Origin: a beta proteobacterium AAP99
GTDB taxonomy: Bacteria; Pseudomonadota; Gammaproteobacteria; Burkholderiales; Burkholderiaceae_C
Reading direction: 5' to 3'
DNA: 64,000 nucleotides
Assembly: GCA_001295775.1 (NCBI GenBank)
Contig: LJIA01000005.1
Location: 186,001-250,000 of the forward strand
The position numbers and the translations under genes are program-made. The notes beneath the pieces were generated by a model. The model searched no databases and was not told where the DNA came from. It saw only the letters and a program-made list of their open reading frames with translations. Shown piece after piece: positions 17,888-27,034 of the stretch (position 1 is the first letter of the stretch; every line of letters begins with the position of its first letter).

Positions 17888-18799
17888 ATGAACACCACCC
17901 TCCAGAACACCCTGGATCTGGCCCGATGTCGCCGATGGTTTGCCGGCCTGGCCACCGAAGGCCACGCCCGCCTCGCCCGCTTTGGTCACTGGATGCTGAC
18001 CGCCAGCCTGGCCGCCGCGCTGCTGGCCACCCTGGCCTGGCGCATGGAACCGAACCCGATCTCCACCCCGCAGCCCGGCGAAACCCTGGCCAATGAGGGC
18101 GAAGTCATCGCCGGCGGCGCGCATCTGCCGCTGGACGCCAGCGGCAAGCCCCGTGCGCTGCCCGTCAGCACCCAGTTCCTGATCGGCCCGATCGAGGCCG
18201 AGCGCCTGACGAGCTACCTGTCGCGCCGCTTCCGCGTGGCGGACTCTGCCTTGGCCGCGCTGATCGTCGGCGCCAACAAGGCCGCGCAGGAATACCGAGT
18301 GGACCCGCTGCTGATCATGGCCGTGATGTCGGTCGAGTCCAGCTTCAACCCCTTTGCCGAGAGCTCCATGGGCGCCCAAGGCCTGATGCAGGTCATGACC
18401 CGCGTGCATGAAGACCGCTTCGAGCGCTTCGGCGGCCCCGAGCAGGCGCTGCACCCGATTGCCAACATCAACGTCGGCACCCAGATCCTGGCCGAATACA
18501 TCCGCCGCGGCGGCTCCGTGGAAGACGGCCTGCGCATGTATGTCGGCGCCACCGGCCCCACCGACGGCGGCTACGGCGCCCGCGTGCTGGCCGAGCGAGC
18601 CCGCCTGGCTGCGGCCGCCCAGGGCCGATTCGACTTCAGCCCGGTGAGCGCCCCGGCGCCCAGCCCTGCGCCCGCCAAGCCGGCGGACGTGGAAGCCAAG
18701 GCCATGCCGATTCCGGAAGGCCATGTGTTCGACACCCCGGCCACGCCCGCGGCCAAGCCGACCGAAAAGGCGGCCAAGGATCAGGTCGCCACGCTCTGA
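17888..18799 (+). CDS. Lytic transglycosylase with SLT domain
   Basis: A 303-residue peptidoglycan lytic transglycosylase. One hydrophobic segment at about residues 35-52 (WMLTASLAAALLATLAW) acts as a signal or anchor. The SLT domain contains the catalytic Glu in MSVESSFNPFAESS, then GAQGLMQVMTRVH and the region NINVGTQILAEYI. The C-terminal 60 residues are Ala/Pro/Lys-rich. It cleaves glycan strands in the periplasm to form 1,6-anhydro products, which AnmK (41418-42533) would help recycle. The ATG at 17888 was chosen over an in-frame upstream ATG at 17837. A terminator follows. Confidence 0.9.
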   Translation: MNTTLQNTLDLARCRRWFAGLATEGHARLARFGHWMLTASLAAALLATLAWRMEPNPISTPQPGETLANEGEVIAGGAHLPLDASGKPRALPVSTQFLIGPIEAERLTSYLSRRFRVADSALAALIVGANKAAQEYRVDPLLIMAVMSVESSFNPFAESSMGAQGLMQVMTRVHEDRFERFGGPEQALHPIANINVGTQILAEYIRRGGSVEDGLRMYVGATGPTDGGYGARVLAERARLAAAAQGRFDFSPVSAPAPSPAPAKPADVEAKAMPIPEGHVFDTPATPAAKPTEKAAKDQVATL

Positions 18800-18847
18800 G
18801 GCCTTGCGTGAGCTGACGCAGCGCTCCCTGGTCTGCACGCAAAGGAA

Positions 18848-18875
18848 AACGGCACCCTGCGGGGTGCCGTTTTTC
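18848..18875 (+). terminator. Rho-independent terminator after the transglycosylase
   Basis: Perfect 10-bp stem AACGGCACCC-TGCG-GGGTGCCGTT followed by TTTT. Confidence 0.9.
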
Positions 18876-19013
18876 ATTCGAAATTTCTGATCAAGCGTGC
18901 ATGGCGCTTTCCGCACAGGACAGGCGGATCTTGGGGGGATGGCCTTCCCGGCAGACTCAGAAACCGAAAACTCACGCAATCGGATTGAATGATCTGCTGC
19001 TCCGCCGTGGCGG

Positions 19014-20198
19014 CTAGCCGCGTGCGCTGAGCACCTTCGCCATGCGCCCGACCGCCTCCTGGATGCGCGGCAGCGCGGTGGCGTAACTCAGGCGCACGTA
19101 GCGCGCCGGCTCGGCAAAGCCGAAATCCCGCCCAGGCACGATGCAGACCTTGGCCTCATTGAGGACGCGATAGGCGAAGGCCTCGCTGTCCTCGGCGAAG
19201 CGCGAGCAGTCGGCGTACACATAGAAGGCGCCGTCCGGCGTGACCGGCACCGACAGCCCCAGACCGTTGAGCGCGGGCACCAGCCAATCGCGCCGTTCAC
19301 GGAAGGCTTGGCGACGTTGCTCGTAGATGGCTATGGATTCCGGCAGGAAGCACGCCAAAGCCGCATGTTGAGCGAGAGCGCTGGGACAGATGTACAGGTT
19401 CTGACCGAGCTTTTCGACCGCAGCCACCATGCCCGGCGGGACCACCATCCAGCCCAGGCGCCAGCCGGTCATGCAGAAGTACTTGGAAAAGCTGTTGATG
19501 ACGATGAGATCGTCGCCGAGCGAGAGCGCTGAGCGCGGTTCGTGGCCGTAGACCAGGCCGGCGTAGATCTCATCCACAAGCAGAAAGCCCCCTCTTCTGC
19601 GTACTTCTGCGTGGATCTTCGCCAATTCCGCAGAATCGATGGAGGCGCCGGTGGGGTTGGCCGGGCTGGCGATTATCACGCCGCGCGTGGCGTTCGTCCA
19701 GCGCGCAGCCACATCTGCGGCGGTGAGCTGGAAGCCTTGTTCCGGCCCGCAGGGCTGCAGAACGGGCGTCGCACCAAAGGCCGAGACAAAGTGGCGGTTG
19801 CAGGGGTAGGTCGGGTCCGGCAGGAGCACTTCATCGCCGGGACCCACGAGCGCGGCCAGGGCCAGCAGCATCGCACCCGAAGCGCCCGCGGTGATGACGA
19901 TGCGCGCCGGGTCCACGACCACGCCCTCCCGGGCGTAATGCGCCGCGATCGCTTCGCGCAGGGGCGTGATGCCCAGCGCCGGCGTGTAGGCAGTCTGACC
20001 CGCCTGCACCGCAGCCATCAGCGCAGCCTGCACCGCGGGCGGTGCGGTGAAGTCCGGCTCGCCGATGCTCATGTGAATCACATCCTCGCCCCGCGCCTGC
20101 AGCGCCGCGGCGGCCTTGACGATCTCCATGACGTGAAAGGGCTCGATGGCGTCATTGCGCGCGGCCAGGGCAAAGGGCAAGTCAGAGCGGGAGTTCAT
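19014..20198 (-). CDS. PLP-dependent class I/II aminotransferase
   Basis: A 394-residue fold-type I aminotransferase of the aspartate/alanine aminotransferase group. SIGEPDFTAP is the N-terminal signature. Other motifs are YTPALGITPLREAIA, the cofactor Asn in SPANPTG, Asp in VDEIYAGLVY, the Schiff-base Lys near residue 239 in NSFSKYFCMTGWRLGW, and the substrate carboxylate Arg in RYVRLSYA. The amino donor and acceptor cannot be told from sequence. The gene is monocistronic, with a ~700-bp gene-free region upstream that holds a predicted small RNA on the same strand. Confidence 0.9.
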   Translation of the reverse strand: MNSRSDLPFALAARNDAIEPFHVMEIVKAAAALQARGEDVIHMSIGEPDFTAPPAVQAALMAAVQAGQTAYTPALGITPLREAIAAHYAREGVVVDPARIVITAGASGAMLLALAALVGPGDEVLLPDPTYPCNRHFVSAFGATPVLQPCGPEQGFQLTAADVAARWTNATRGVIIASPANPTGASIDSAELAKIHAEVRRRGGFLLVDEIYAGLVYGHEPRSALSLGDDLIVINSFSKYFCMTGWRLGWMVVPPGMVAAVEKLGQNLYICPSALAQHAALACFLPESIAIYEQRRQAFRERRDWLVPALNGLGLSVPVTPDGAFYVYADCSRFAEDSEAFAYRVLNEAKVCIVPGRDFGFAEPARYVRLSYATALPRIQEAVGRMAKVLSARG

Positions 20199-20394
20199 CG
20201 AGGAGCGGGGCTTCAGGAGGCTTCAAACAGCATTCAGTCAGATGCAGGAGGCGTGCGGTGCACGGGCGCAACCGTTCGCGCGCTCACTGCGTGCCGGCCC
20301 GAACGATAGGCGCTGTGCGCGCCGCGCCCGCCACCTTGTTTCGCCAAGCCAGCGGCCGTGGGGCGCACGCGGTGCACACGGCGAGCGCGCCCGC

Positions 20395-20429
20395 AAAAAG
20401 AAAAAGCCGGTGGGCGATGCCACCGGCTT
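20395..20429 (-). terminator. Strong Rho-independent terminator on the minus strand
   Basis: Perfect 10-bp stem AAGCCGGTGG/CCACCGGCTT (20404-20413, 20420-20429). On the minus strand it is followed by TTTCTTTTT. It lies about 35 nt past the end of the predicted sRNA and 200 bp upstream of the aminotransferase start, and probably insulates that gene. Confidence 0.85.
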
Positions 20430-20464
20430 GTCCTTGCGATGCGGGCCGTGCCACGCATCTGCAG

Positions 20465-20570
20465 AAAAAGCAGCTTGCCGTCCGAACGCGCCGTGACCGG
20501 TCGAGGAGGGAGGAGGAGAGGCACCAGAAACAATGCCCGCTCGGACTGGTTTGGCAAGCTGCTAAAACCA
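20465..20570 (-). ncRNA. Predicted small RNA, ~106 nt, with anti-Shine-Dalgarno loop
   Basis: From the promoter at 20577-20605 a transcript would start near 20570. AGCAGCTTGCC (20563-20553) pairs perfectly with GGCAAGCTGCT (20479-20469), and inside that GTCCGA pairs with TCGGAC (20546-20541 with 20485-20480). The stem ends in a run of five U at 20469-20465, as in an intrinsic terminator. The large loop contains CCTCTCCTCCTCCCTCCTC (20521-20503), a CU-rich stretch complementary to ribosome-binding sites, typical of trans-acting sRNAs. I know no named family that matches. Confidence 0.6.
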
Positions 20571-20576
20571 GACTGC

Positions 20577-20605
20577 AGACTAGGCGATGAGCTTGGACAA
20601 GTCAA
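20577..20605 (-). promoter_or_regulatory. Predicted sigma-70 promoter of the small RNA
   Basis: On the minus strand TTGACT (20605-20600), 17-bp spacer, TAGTCT (20582-20577). It overlaps one arm of the TTGTCCAAG inverted repeat. Confidence 0.6.
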
Positions 20606-20654
20606 GAAATTGTCCAAGACAAGATGAGCGAAAAGCGGCGGATTTCTTGGACAA
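20592..20654. promoter_or_regulatory. Three TTGTCCAAG sites around the sRNA promoter
   Basis: CTTGGACAA at 20592-20600 and TTGTCCAAG at 20610-20618 form a perfect 9-bp inverted repeat with nine bases between. A third CTTGGACAA lies at 20646-20654. The -35 box of the sRNA promoter is inside the repeat. The arrangement suggests a dimeric or cooperative regulator; I cannot name it. Confidence 0.55.
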
Positions 20655-20901
20655 CTCGCAAGACGGATCAAGGAATCCCAAAAAAAGCCGCCCCAACACC
20701 AGCCGCTGGCTAGTGCCGCGCTCGCTTTGTCGCTCTACTCCCGGCTAATTCGTTCAAATGCCGCGGGATGGGACATGCCGGATCAGCCTGGCGCCGCCGG
20801 TTGAGGCGCCCCACAGAATTCACCTTTGTCAGCGCCGCCTGTCGGATCGACATCGATTTCGGTGTCAACCGAAACAGCAACGCGACCCCATCGCTTGCCG
20901 G

Positions 20902-21513
20902 TCAGTGCTTGTGGCCGTGATCGTGGTCGTGCGAATGGCCGTGGTGATCATGGTCGTGATCATGCCCATGATCGTGGCCGTGATTGTGGCCGTGATTGTG
21001 GCCGTGATCGTGGCTGTGCGCATGATCGTGCTCGTGCCCATGGCCGTGCGCGTGATCGTGGGCATGGGTGCGCATCGGCGCACGCAGCGCCGGCGGGTCC
21101 AGACGGCCGCGCTGCGGCATCACGCTGTAGCCCTGGGCCGCCAGCCAGCGCTCCAGATCTTCGATGGGTTCGAGCAGCAGGGTCGCGCCGTCGATCGCGC
21201 AGGCAAAGCCGCTTTTGCCGATGGCGAAGGCTAGTTGCGCCATCCTGGCAGCGTCCGTCTCCGTCACGGCCAGCACGATCTGCTCGGCGCCGGTGGTACG
21301 CACCATCATGCCCTGCGCGTCCACCAGCACATCGCCCACGGCCAGGTGGGTGTGATGCGGCAGCGCGAGTTCGGCCTGCGTGCCGTCGGACAGCGTGATG
21401 GCACCCAGGCCATCCGCGAGCTGGCTGTGCACAATCTCGAAGGACGGCGCGCGCTTGAGCAGCGCGGGAGCGAGGCGGTTGGCGCTATCGAGCTTCTTGA
21501 TCAGCTTTCGCAT
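20902..21513 (-). CDS. UreE-like protein with 55-residue histidine-rich tail
   Basis: A 203-residue protein. Residues 20-80 resemble the UreE N-terminal domain: ITLSDGTQAELALP and VGDVLVDAQGMMVRT parallel the FLPRG and GDVLV motifs of UreE. Residues 80-135 resemble the C-terminal domain, but the metal-binding HLGNRH is replaced by FAIGKSG. Residues 149-203 alternate His with Asp, Gly, Asn and Ala and contain 28 His. It could bind or store nickel, zinc or cobalt. The true ureE lies 31 kb away at 51916. It stands alone here. The codons of the tail form a GTG-rich tandem-like tract in the DNA. Confidence 0.7.
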   Translation of the reverse strand: MRKLIKKLDSANRLAPALLKRAPSFEIVHSQLADGLGAITLSDGTQAELALPHHTHLAVGDVLVDAQGMMVRTTGAEQIVLAVTETDAARMAQLAFAIGKSGFACAIDGATLLLEPIEDLERWLAAQGYSVMPQRGRLDPPALRAPMRTHAHDHAHGHGHEHDHAHSHDHGHNHGHNHGHDHGHDHDHDHHGHSHDHDHGHKH

Positions 21514-21590
21514 GGCAGCAGGTCCGGTGAGTGCAGGAAAGCGGCGATGTTAGAGGCGCTTGCGCCACCGCCCGCATTCGCGCCAAGGCA

Positions 21591-21619
21591 AAGAAAAAGG
21601 CGACCCCGTGGGGCCGCCT
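21591..21619 (-). terminator. Rho-independent terminator after the 51-residue protein gene
   Basis: On the minus strand GGCGGCCCC pairs with GGGGTCGCC (one G-U pair; 21618-21610 with 21607-21599), followed by TTTTTCTTT. Confidence 0.75.
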
Positions 21620-21662
21620 CTTGAGCTTTGCGGCTCACCGTCGTGAGCCACACGAGCGTCGA

Positions 21663-21818
21663 TTACTCAGCCGAACGGGCTTCGGCGTGGTTTTCCTTGA
21701 CCCACTGGTCCATGTACTCGTCGGACTTCTTCTGCGCGTCGGCGCCGAGCACGAACACCCAGCCGAGGAAACCGAACACCATGGCGGCGGGGATGAGGAT
21801 GAGAACAGCGGTGGTCAT
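21663..21818 (-). CDS. Small single-span membrane protein, 51 residues, unknown
   Basis: ATG at 21818 with AGGA seven bases upstream. The product is a hydrophobic helix (LILIPAAMVFGFLGWVFVLG) at about residues 5-25 and a charged soluble tail (KKSDEYMDQWVKENHAEARSAE). An intrinsic terminator follows the stop by 44 bp, so it is a complete small transcription unit. The first part of the longer open frame (to 21992) has no coding character. Small subunits of respiratory complexes look like this, but no specific family can be assigned. Confidence 0.7.
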   Translation of the reverse strand: MTTAVLILIPAAMVFGFLGWVFVLGADAQKKSDEYMDQWVKENHAEARSAE

Positions 21819-22197
21819 GACAGGTCCTGCTTGCGGAGGTTGAGGGGAAACCAGACGCCGGGGCGAGATGCTTGAATCCGACGGGCGCCCTGCAAACAAC
21901 ACACTGGATCGGGCGCAAAGTCGCGCATTGTGCACCACAGCACGCGACACTGAGCTTTGAGATCGACACAAGTTCACAGAAGTTGAGTGCACGCCCTAGG
22001 AAAGACCATTTGCCGCACTGGGGCATTGCCGCCCAGGCCTGACCTGGGCCGCCCCCGGGTCATGCAGCAAACGCATGGTCTTTTTACTTATCGGCAGCCA
22101 ATGCCCCCGAACCCGGCGGGATAATCGGTTTGCAATCGATCAATCTCCTCGCCAGCCTGCGTCTGGCGAACCCAACGGCGCTGCCGCGTCGCACCCC
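21819..22197. other. 379-bp divergent intergenic region
   Basis: Lies between the small membrane protein gene (minus) and maeB (plus) and should hold both promoters. GATAAT at 22120-22125 could be a -10 box for maeB, but I see no convincing -35. Nothing else is recognisable. Confidence 0.5.
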
Positions 22198-24495
<2,298 letters not shown>

Positions 24496-24580
24496 TGCGG
24501 TGCTGCCGCGTGCCGCACCCGCTGCACGCGCGCGCTGCCCGGTGATACGCTGACCGATCAAGACTGAGAGGGGTGGCACC

Positions 24581-25198
24581 ATGAACTCGACCTGGATCCG
24601 GAGGCTTGCGCTGTCCGGCATCGCCGCGGGCCTGCTCGCCCTGGCCGGCTGCGCCAGCACGCCCGATGTGCGCAGCGACTTCGACCGCTCGGTGGACTTC
24701 ACGCAGTACAAGACCTTCGCCTTTGCCAGCCCCCTGGGCACGGATCGCAGCGGCTACCAGACCTTGGTCTCGCAGCACCTGAAGGCGGCGACGCAGCGCG
24801 AACTGGAGGCCCGCGGCATGCGGCTGGACGAAAGCGCGCCACAGGTGCTGGTGAACTTCAATGCGGCGCTGAACGAAAAACTGCGCGTGAGCACCCTCCC
24901 CGCGCCCACCATGGGCCTGGGGATGGGCATCGGCGGCCGCGGCTACTACGGCTACCGCATGGGCATGTATGGCACCTTCCCGCTCTATGAGGAGCGCGTC
25001 TCGCAGTACACGGAGGGCACGCTGAACATCGACATCGTGGACGCGCGGCGCAAGCAGCTGGTCTGGGAAGGTGTGATCAAGGGCACCGTGACGCAGAAGA
25101 CCCTGGACAACCTGCAGCCGGCCATCGATGCGGCCGTGACTGCGGCCTTCGCCCGCTACCCGGTGCCAGGCCCCGCCGCCAAGCCGGTCACCAGGTAG
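24581..25198 (+). CDS. DUF4136-type lipoprotein
   Basis: A 205-residue lipoprotein. Signal sequence with lipobox LAGC at residues 20-23. The mature part begins STPDVRSDFDRSVDFTQYKTFAF, the typical start of the DUF4136 family, and contains the Gly/Tyr-rich GMGIGGRGYYGYRMGMYG. Near the C-terminus, LNIDIVDARRKQLVWEGVIKG is characteristic. It is expected in the outer or inner membrane facing the periplasm; the function of the family is unknown. GAGAGG precedes the ATG. Confidence 0.88.
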   Translation: MNSTWIRRLALSGIAAGLLALAGCASTPDVRSDFDRSVDFTQYKTFAFASPLGTDRSGYQTLVSQHLKAATQRELEARGMRLDESAPQVLVNFNAALNEKLRVSTLPAPTMGLGMGIGGRGYYGYRMGMYGTFPLYEERVSQYTEGTLNIDIVDARRKQLVWEGVIKGTVTQKTLDNLQPAIDAAVTAAFARYPVPGPAAKPVTR

Positions 25199-25289
25199 CA
25201 CCGCGGCAGACGCCCCGGGTCTGCCCCCCGGGATCAGCCCCAAGGTCGGCCCGAAGGGCGTCTGCAATCAATCTGTCCGAAAACACAAG

Positions 25290-25430
25290 CCCAGACCGGC
25301 CGATATGAATTGAATTTCACCGTTTTCCGCCCAGGGCACCCTCGAAGATCGTCATCAGACAGACGGGAAGTGGGGCATCCCAGGGAACGTAAAGATCCGG
25401 CTGAAATCAATCGATGCACGTGGCCGAAAA
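25290..25430. repeat. AT-richer intergenic island with GGCCGAAA ends (copy 3)
   Basis: Between convergent genes. GACCGGCCGATATGAATTGA at the left and GTGGCCGAAAATGC at the right, with CATCAGACAGACGGGAAG inside. It resembles the islands at 4.1, 7.1 and 46 kb. Diverged; no gene fits. Confidence 0.35.
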
Positions 25431-25471
25431 TGCACTCGCTTGACGACCTGCCGCCTCCGTGGCGGCCGCAC

Positions 25472-26899
25472 TCAGAATGCGCGCTCGAGGTACAGGTGGA
25501 TGTAGTTCGAGCCGCCGTTGACGCTGCCCAGCAGGCGCGACATGGCGAAGATGCCCGAGCGGTGCGACACGCCGATGCCCAAGAAGGTGTCGCGCCAGGC
25601 GGGCTGGCCCACCACGTCGCCCAGGCTCACATCGAGCGTCGGGTCCAGATAGTTCAGCACCCGCGAGGTCGGCCGCGAGCGCTCGGCCTGGCTGCGCACT
25701 TCGTCGTAGGGCACGGGGTCGCTCACCGAGATGCCCATGCCCAGACCCAGGCGCGTCTTGACCCGGTTGCGCCACGGAAAGCCGTAGTACACGGCCTTCA
25801 TGAAGGCGTTCACCTCGACGCCGTTGCGCTGATAGGGCCGGTCGTTGTGATGCACCACGCCGATCATGCCGATCATGTCCAGCGGCCAGCCGGCCAGGCC
25901 TTCAATGAAGGTCTTGCCGACATGCAGGCCGGCCACCTCCGTGGGCGTCTCGGTGTTGAAGTTCAGGCACTTGAAGGTGACGATGCGGGCCAGGTGGCAG
26001 CTATCCCGGCTGGCGGCGCCGTAGAAGGCCCGCACGATCAGCGGCCCCTGCCCATGTTCCCAGCGCGCCTGCTGGCTGCCGAAGTCGTACACCGCACCGA
26101 GATACAGCGCCGGCTGCACGCGCGCATCGGCCACCGGACTTTCGCGCACCGCCTCGCTGTAGCGCGTGGCCGTGATGCCGGCAATGCCGCGCCAGCGCTC
26201 GGACAGCGGCGTGGTGGCAAACAACCCCGCGGTGACATCCAGCCCCCAGCCCGGCTGGTAGGCCGGCCGGCCGGGCCGCGCCTCCTGCGGCCGCACGCCG
26301 AAGTAATAGTTGTTGATGCGCGCCGAGCGGTAGGTTGCCGTCAGCACCGGCTCCAGCGTGACCGCGCCCCACTGGTGCCGCGTGTTGATGCCCACCGTGG
26401 CATCCCAGCCGTCGGACGTGCCGCTCACATCGTTGCCGGCCAGCGCATAGAGCTGCCCCCCGGCAAAGCGCCAGCGCCAGGCCACACCCAGGTCCAGACC
26501 GTTGGCGCGCCGGTCCATGCCGGTCAAGGCCTGCGGCACCTCGTCGGCAGGAAAGGCATCGAAGCGCCGCCGCGCAAACAACTCCAGCGTGTGCTCCGGC
26601 GCCGGCTGCCACTTCAAACCCACGCGGTCCGTGCGCAGAAACACGCGCTCGCCCTCGTAGATGTAGAGCGGCGTGAGATCGCGCCGCGTGCCGCCGCCGC
26701 GATAGGGCGAGCGATCAAACTCCGTGAGCACCCCCAGCCCCGCGCTGCCGGGCACCGCCAGCAGGTCGGATAGCGTCTCCATGGCGGCAGTCTGGGCGTG
26801 GGCAGGCGTGGCCAGGGCGCCCAGCATGGTGACGCTGAGGCCGCAGAGTGAAGCGCGCGCCCATCGGATGAGGCCGCCGCTCGGGAATTCAGTGTTCAT
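25472..26899 (-). CDS. MipA/OmpV-like outer-membrane protein with extended C-terminal half
   Basis: A 475-residue outer-membrane protein with a signal peptide ending ATPAHA|Q near residue 36. The first ~240 mature residues resemble MipA/OmpV: GLGVLTEFDRSPYRG, YRSARINNYYFGVRPQEA, LSERW and a strand ending in YDFG. The remaining ~170 residues are a second part rich in amphipathic strands, with GIGVSHRSGIFAMSRLLG and a C-terminal Phe (YLERAF), the usual signal for outer-membrane insertion. MipA proteins are normally about 250-280 residues, so this is a long form. Start at 26899 (MNTEFPSGG). The role is unknown; MipA scaffolds wall enzymes in E. coli. Confidence 0.78.
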   Translation of the reverse strand: MNTEFPSGGLIRWARASLCGLSVTMLGALATPAHAQTAAMETLSDLLAVPGSAGLGVLTEFDRSPYRGGGTRRDLTPLYIYEGERVFLRTDRVGLKWQPAPEHTLELFARRRFDAFPADEVPQALTGMDRRANGLDLGVAWRWRFAGGQLYALAGNDVSGTSDGWDATVGINTRHQWGAVTLEPVLTATYRSARINNYYFGVRPQEARPGRPAYQPGWGLDVTAGLFATTPLSERWRGIAGITATRYSEAVRESPVADARVQPALYLGAVYDFGSQQARWEHGQGPLIVRAFYGAASRDSCHLARIVTFKCLNFNTETPTEVAGLHVGKTFIEGLAGWPLDMIGMIGVVHHNDRPYQRNGVEVNAFMKAVYYGFPWRNRVKTRLGLGMGISVSDPVPYDEVRSQAERSRPTSRVLNYLDPTLDVSLGDVVGQPAWRDTFLGIGVSHRSGIFAMSRLLGSVNGGSNYIHLYLERAF

Positions 26900-27034
26900 C
26901 CAGCTGCCGTGCAAGAGTGCGGCAGACCCTATCCGGGGTGCCGCGTGCAAAGTCAAGCATCGTAGAGCGTCGGGCCTGCCGGGATGATGAATGCCCCGCG
27001 CGCGGCGGTGAAGCACGATGCCCAATTTGAGGTG

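Larger units (their letters stand above)
20199..20901. other. 703-bp region without protein-coding gene; holds sRNA signals
   Basis: Open frames here are low-complexity or antisense and have no family resemblance. On the minus strand the region contains, in order of transcription, a set of TTGTCCAAG sites, a promoter, a structured ~106-nt RNA ending in a U-run, and a second strong terminator. A CCAGC/GCTGG hairpin followed by GGGGCGGCTTTTTTT on the minus strand (about 20680-20712) could end transcription from the UreE-like gene. Confidence 0.6.

Noticed and set aside
20902..21070. Tandem GTG-rich tract that could be taken for a minisatellite or CRISPR
   Set aside because: It is the coding DNA of the His/Asp tail of the UreE-like protein; units are two-codon repeats without spacers.
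20902..21513. Identity as SlyD or HypB because of the His-rich tail
   Set aside because: The body has no FKBP motifs (SlyD) and no P-loop GTPase (HypB); it resembles the two UreE domains.
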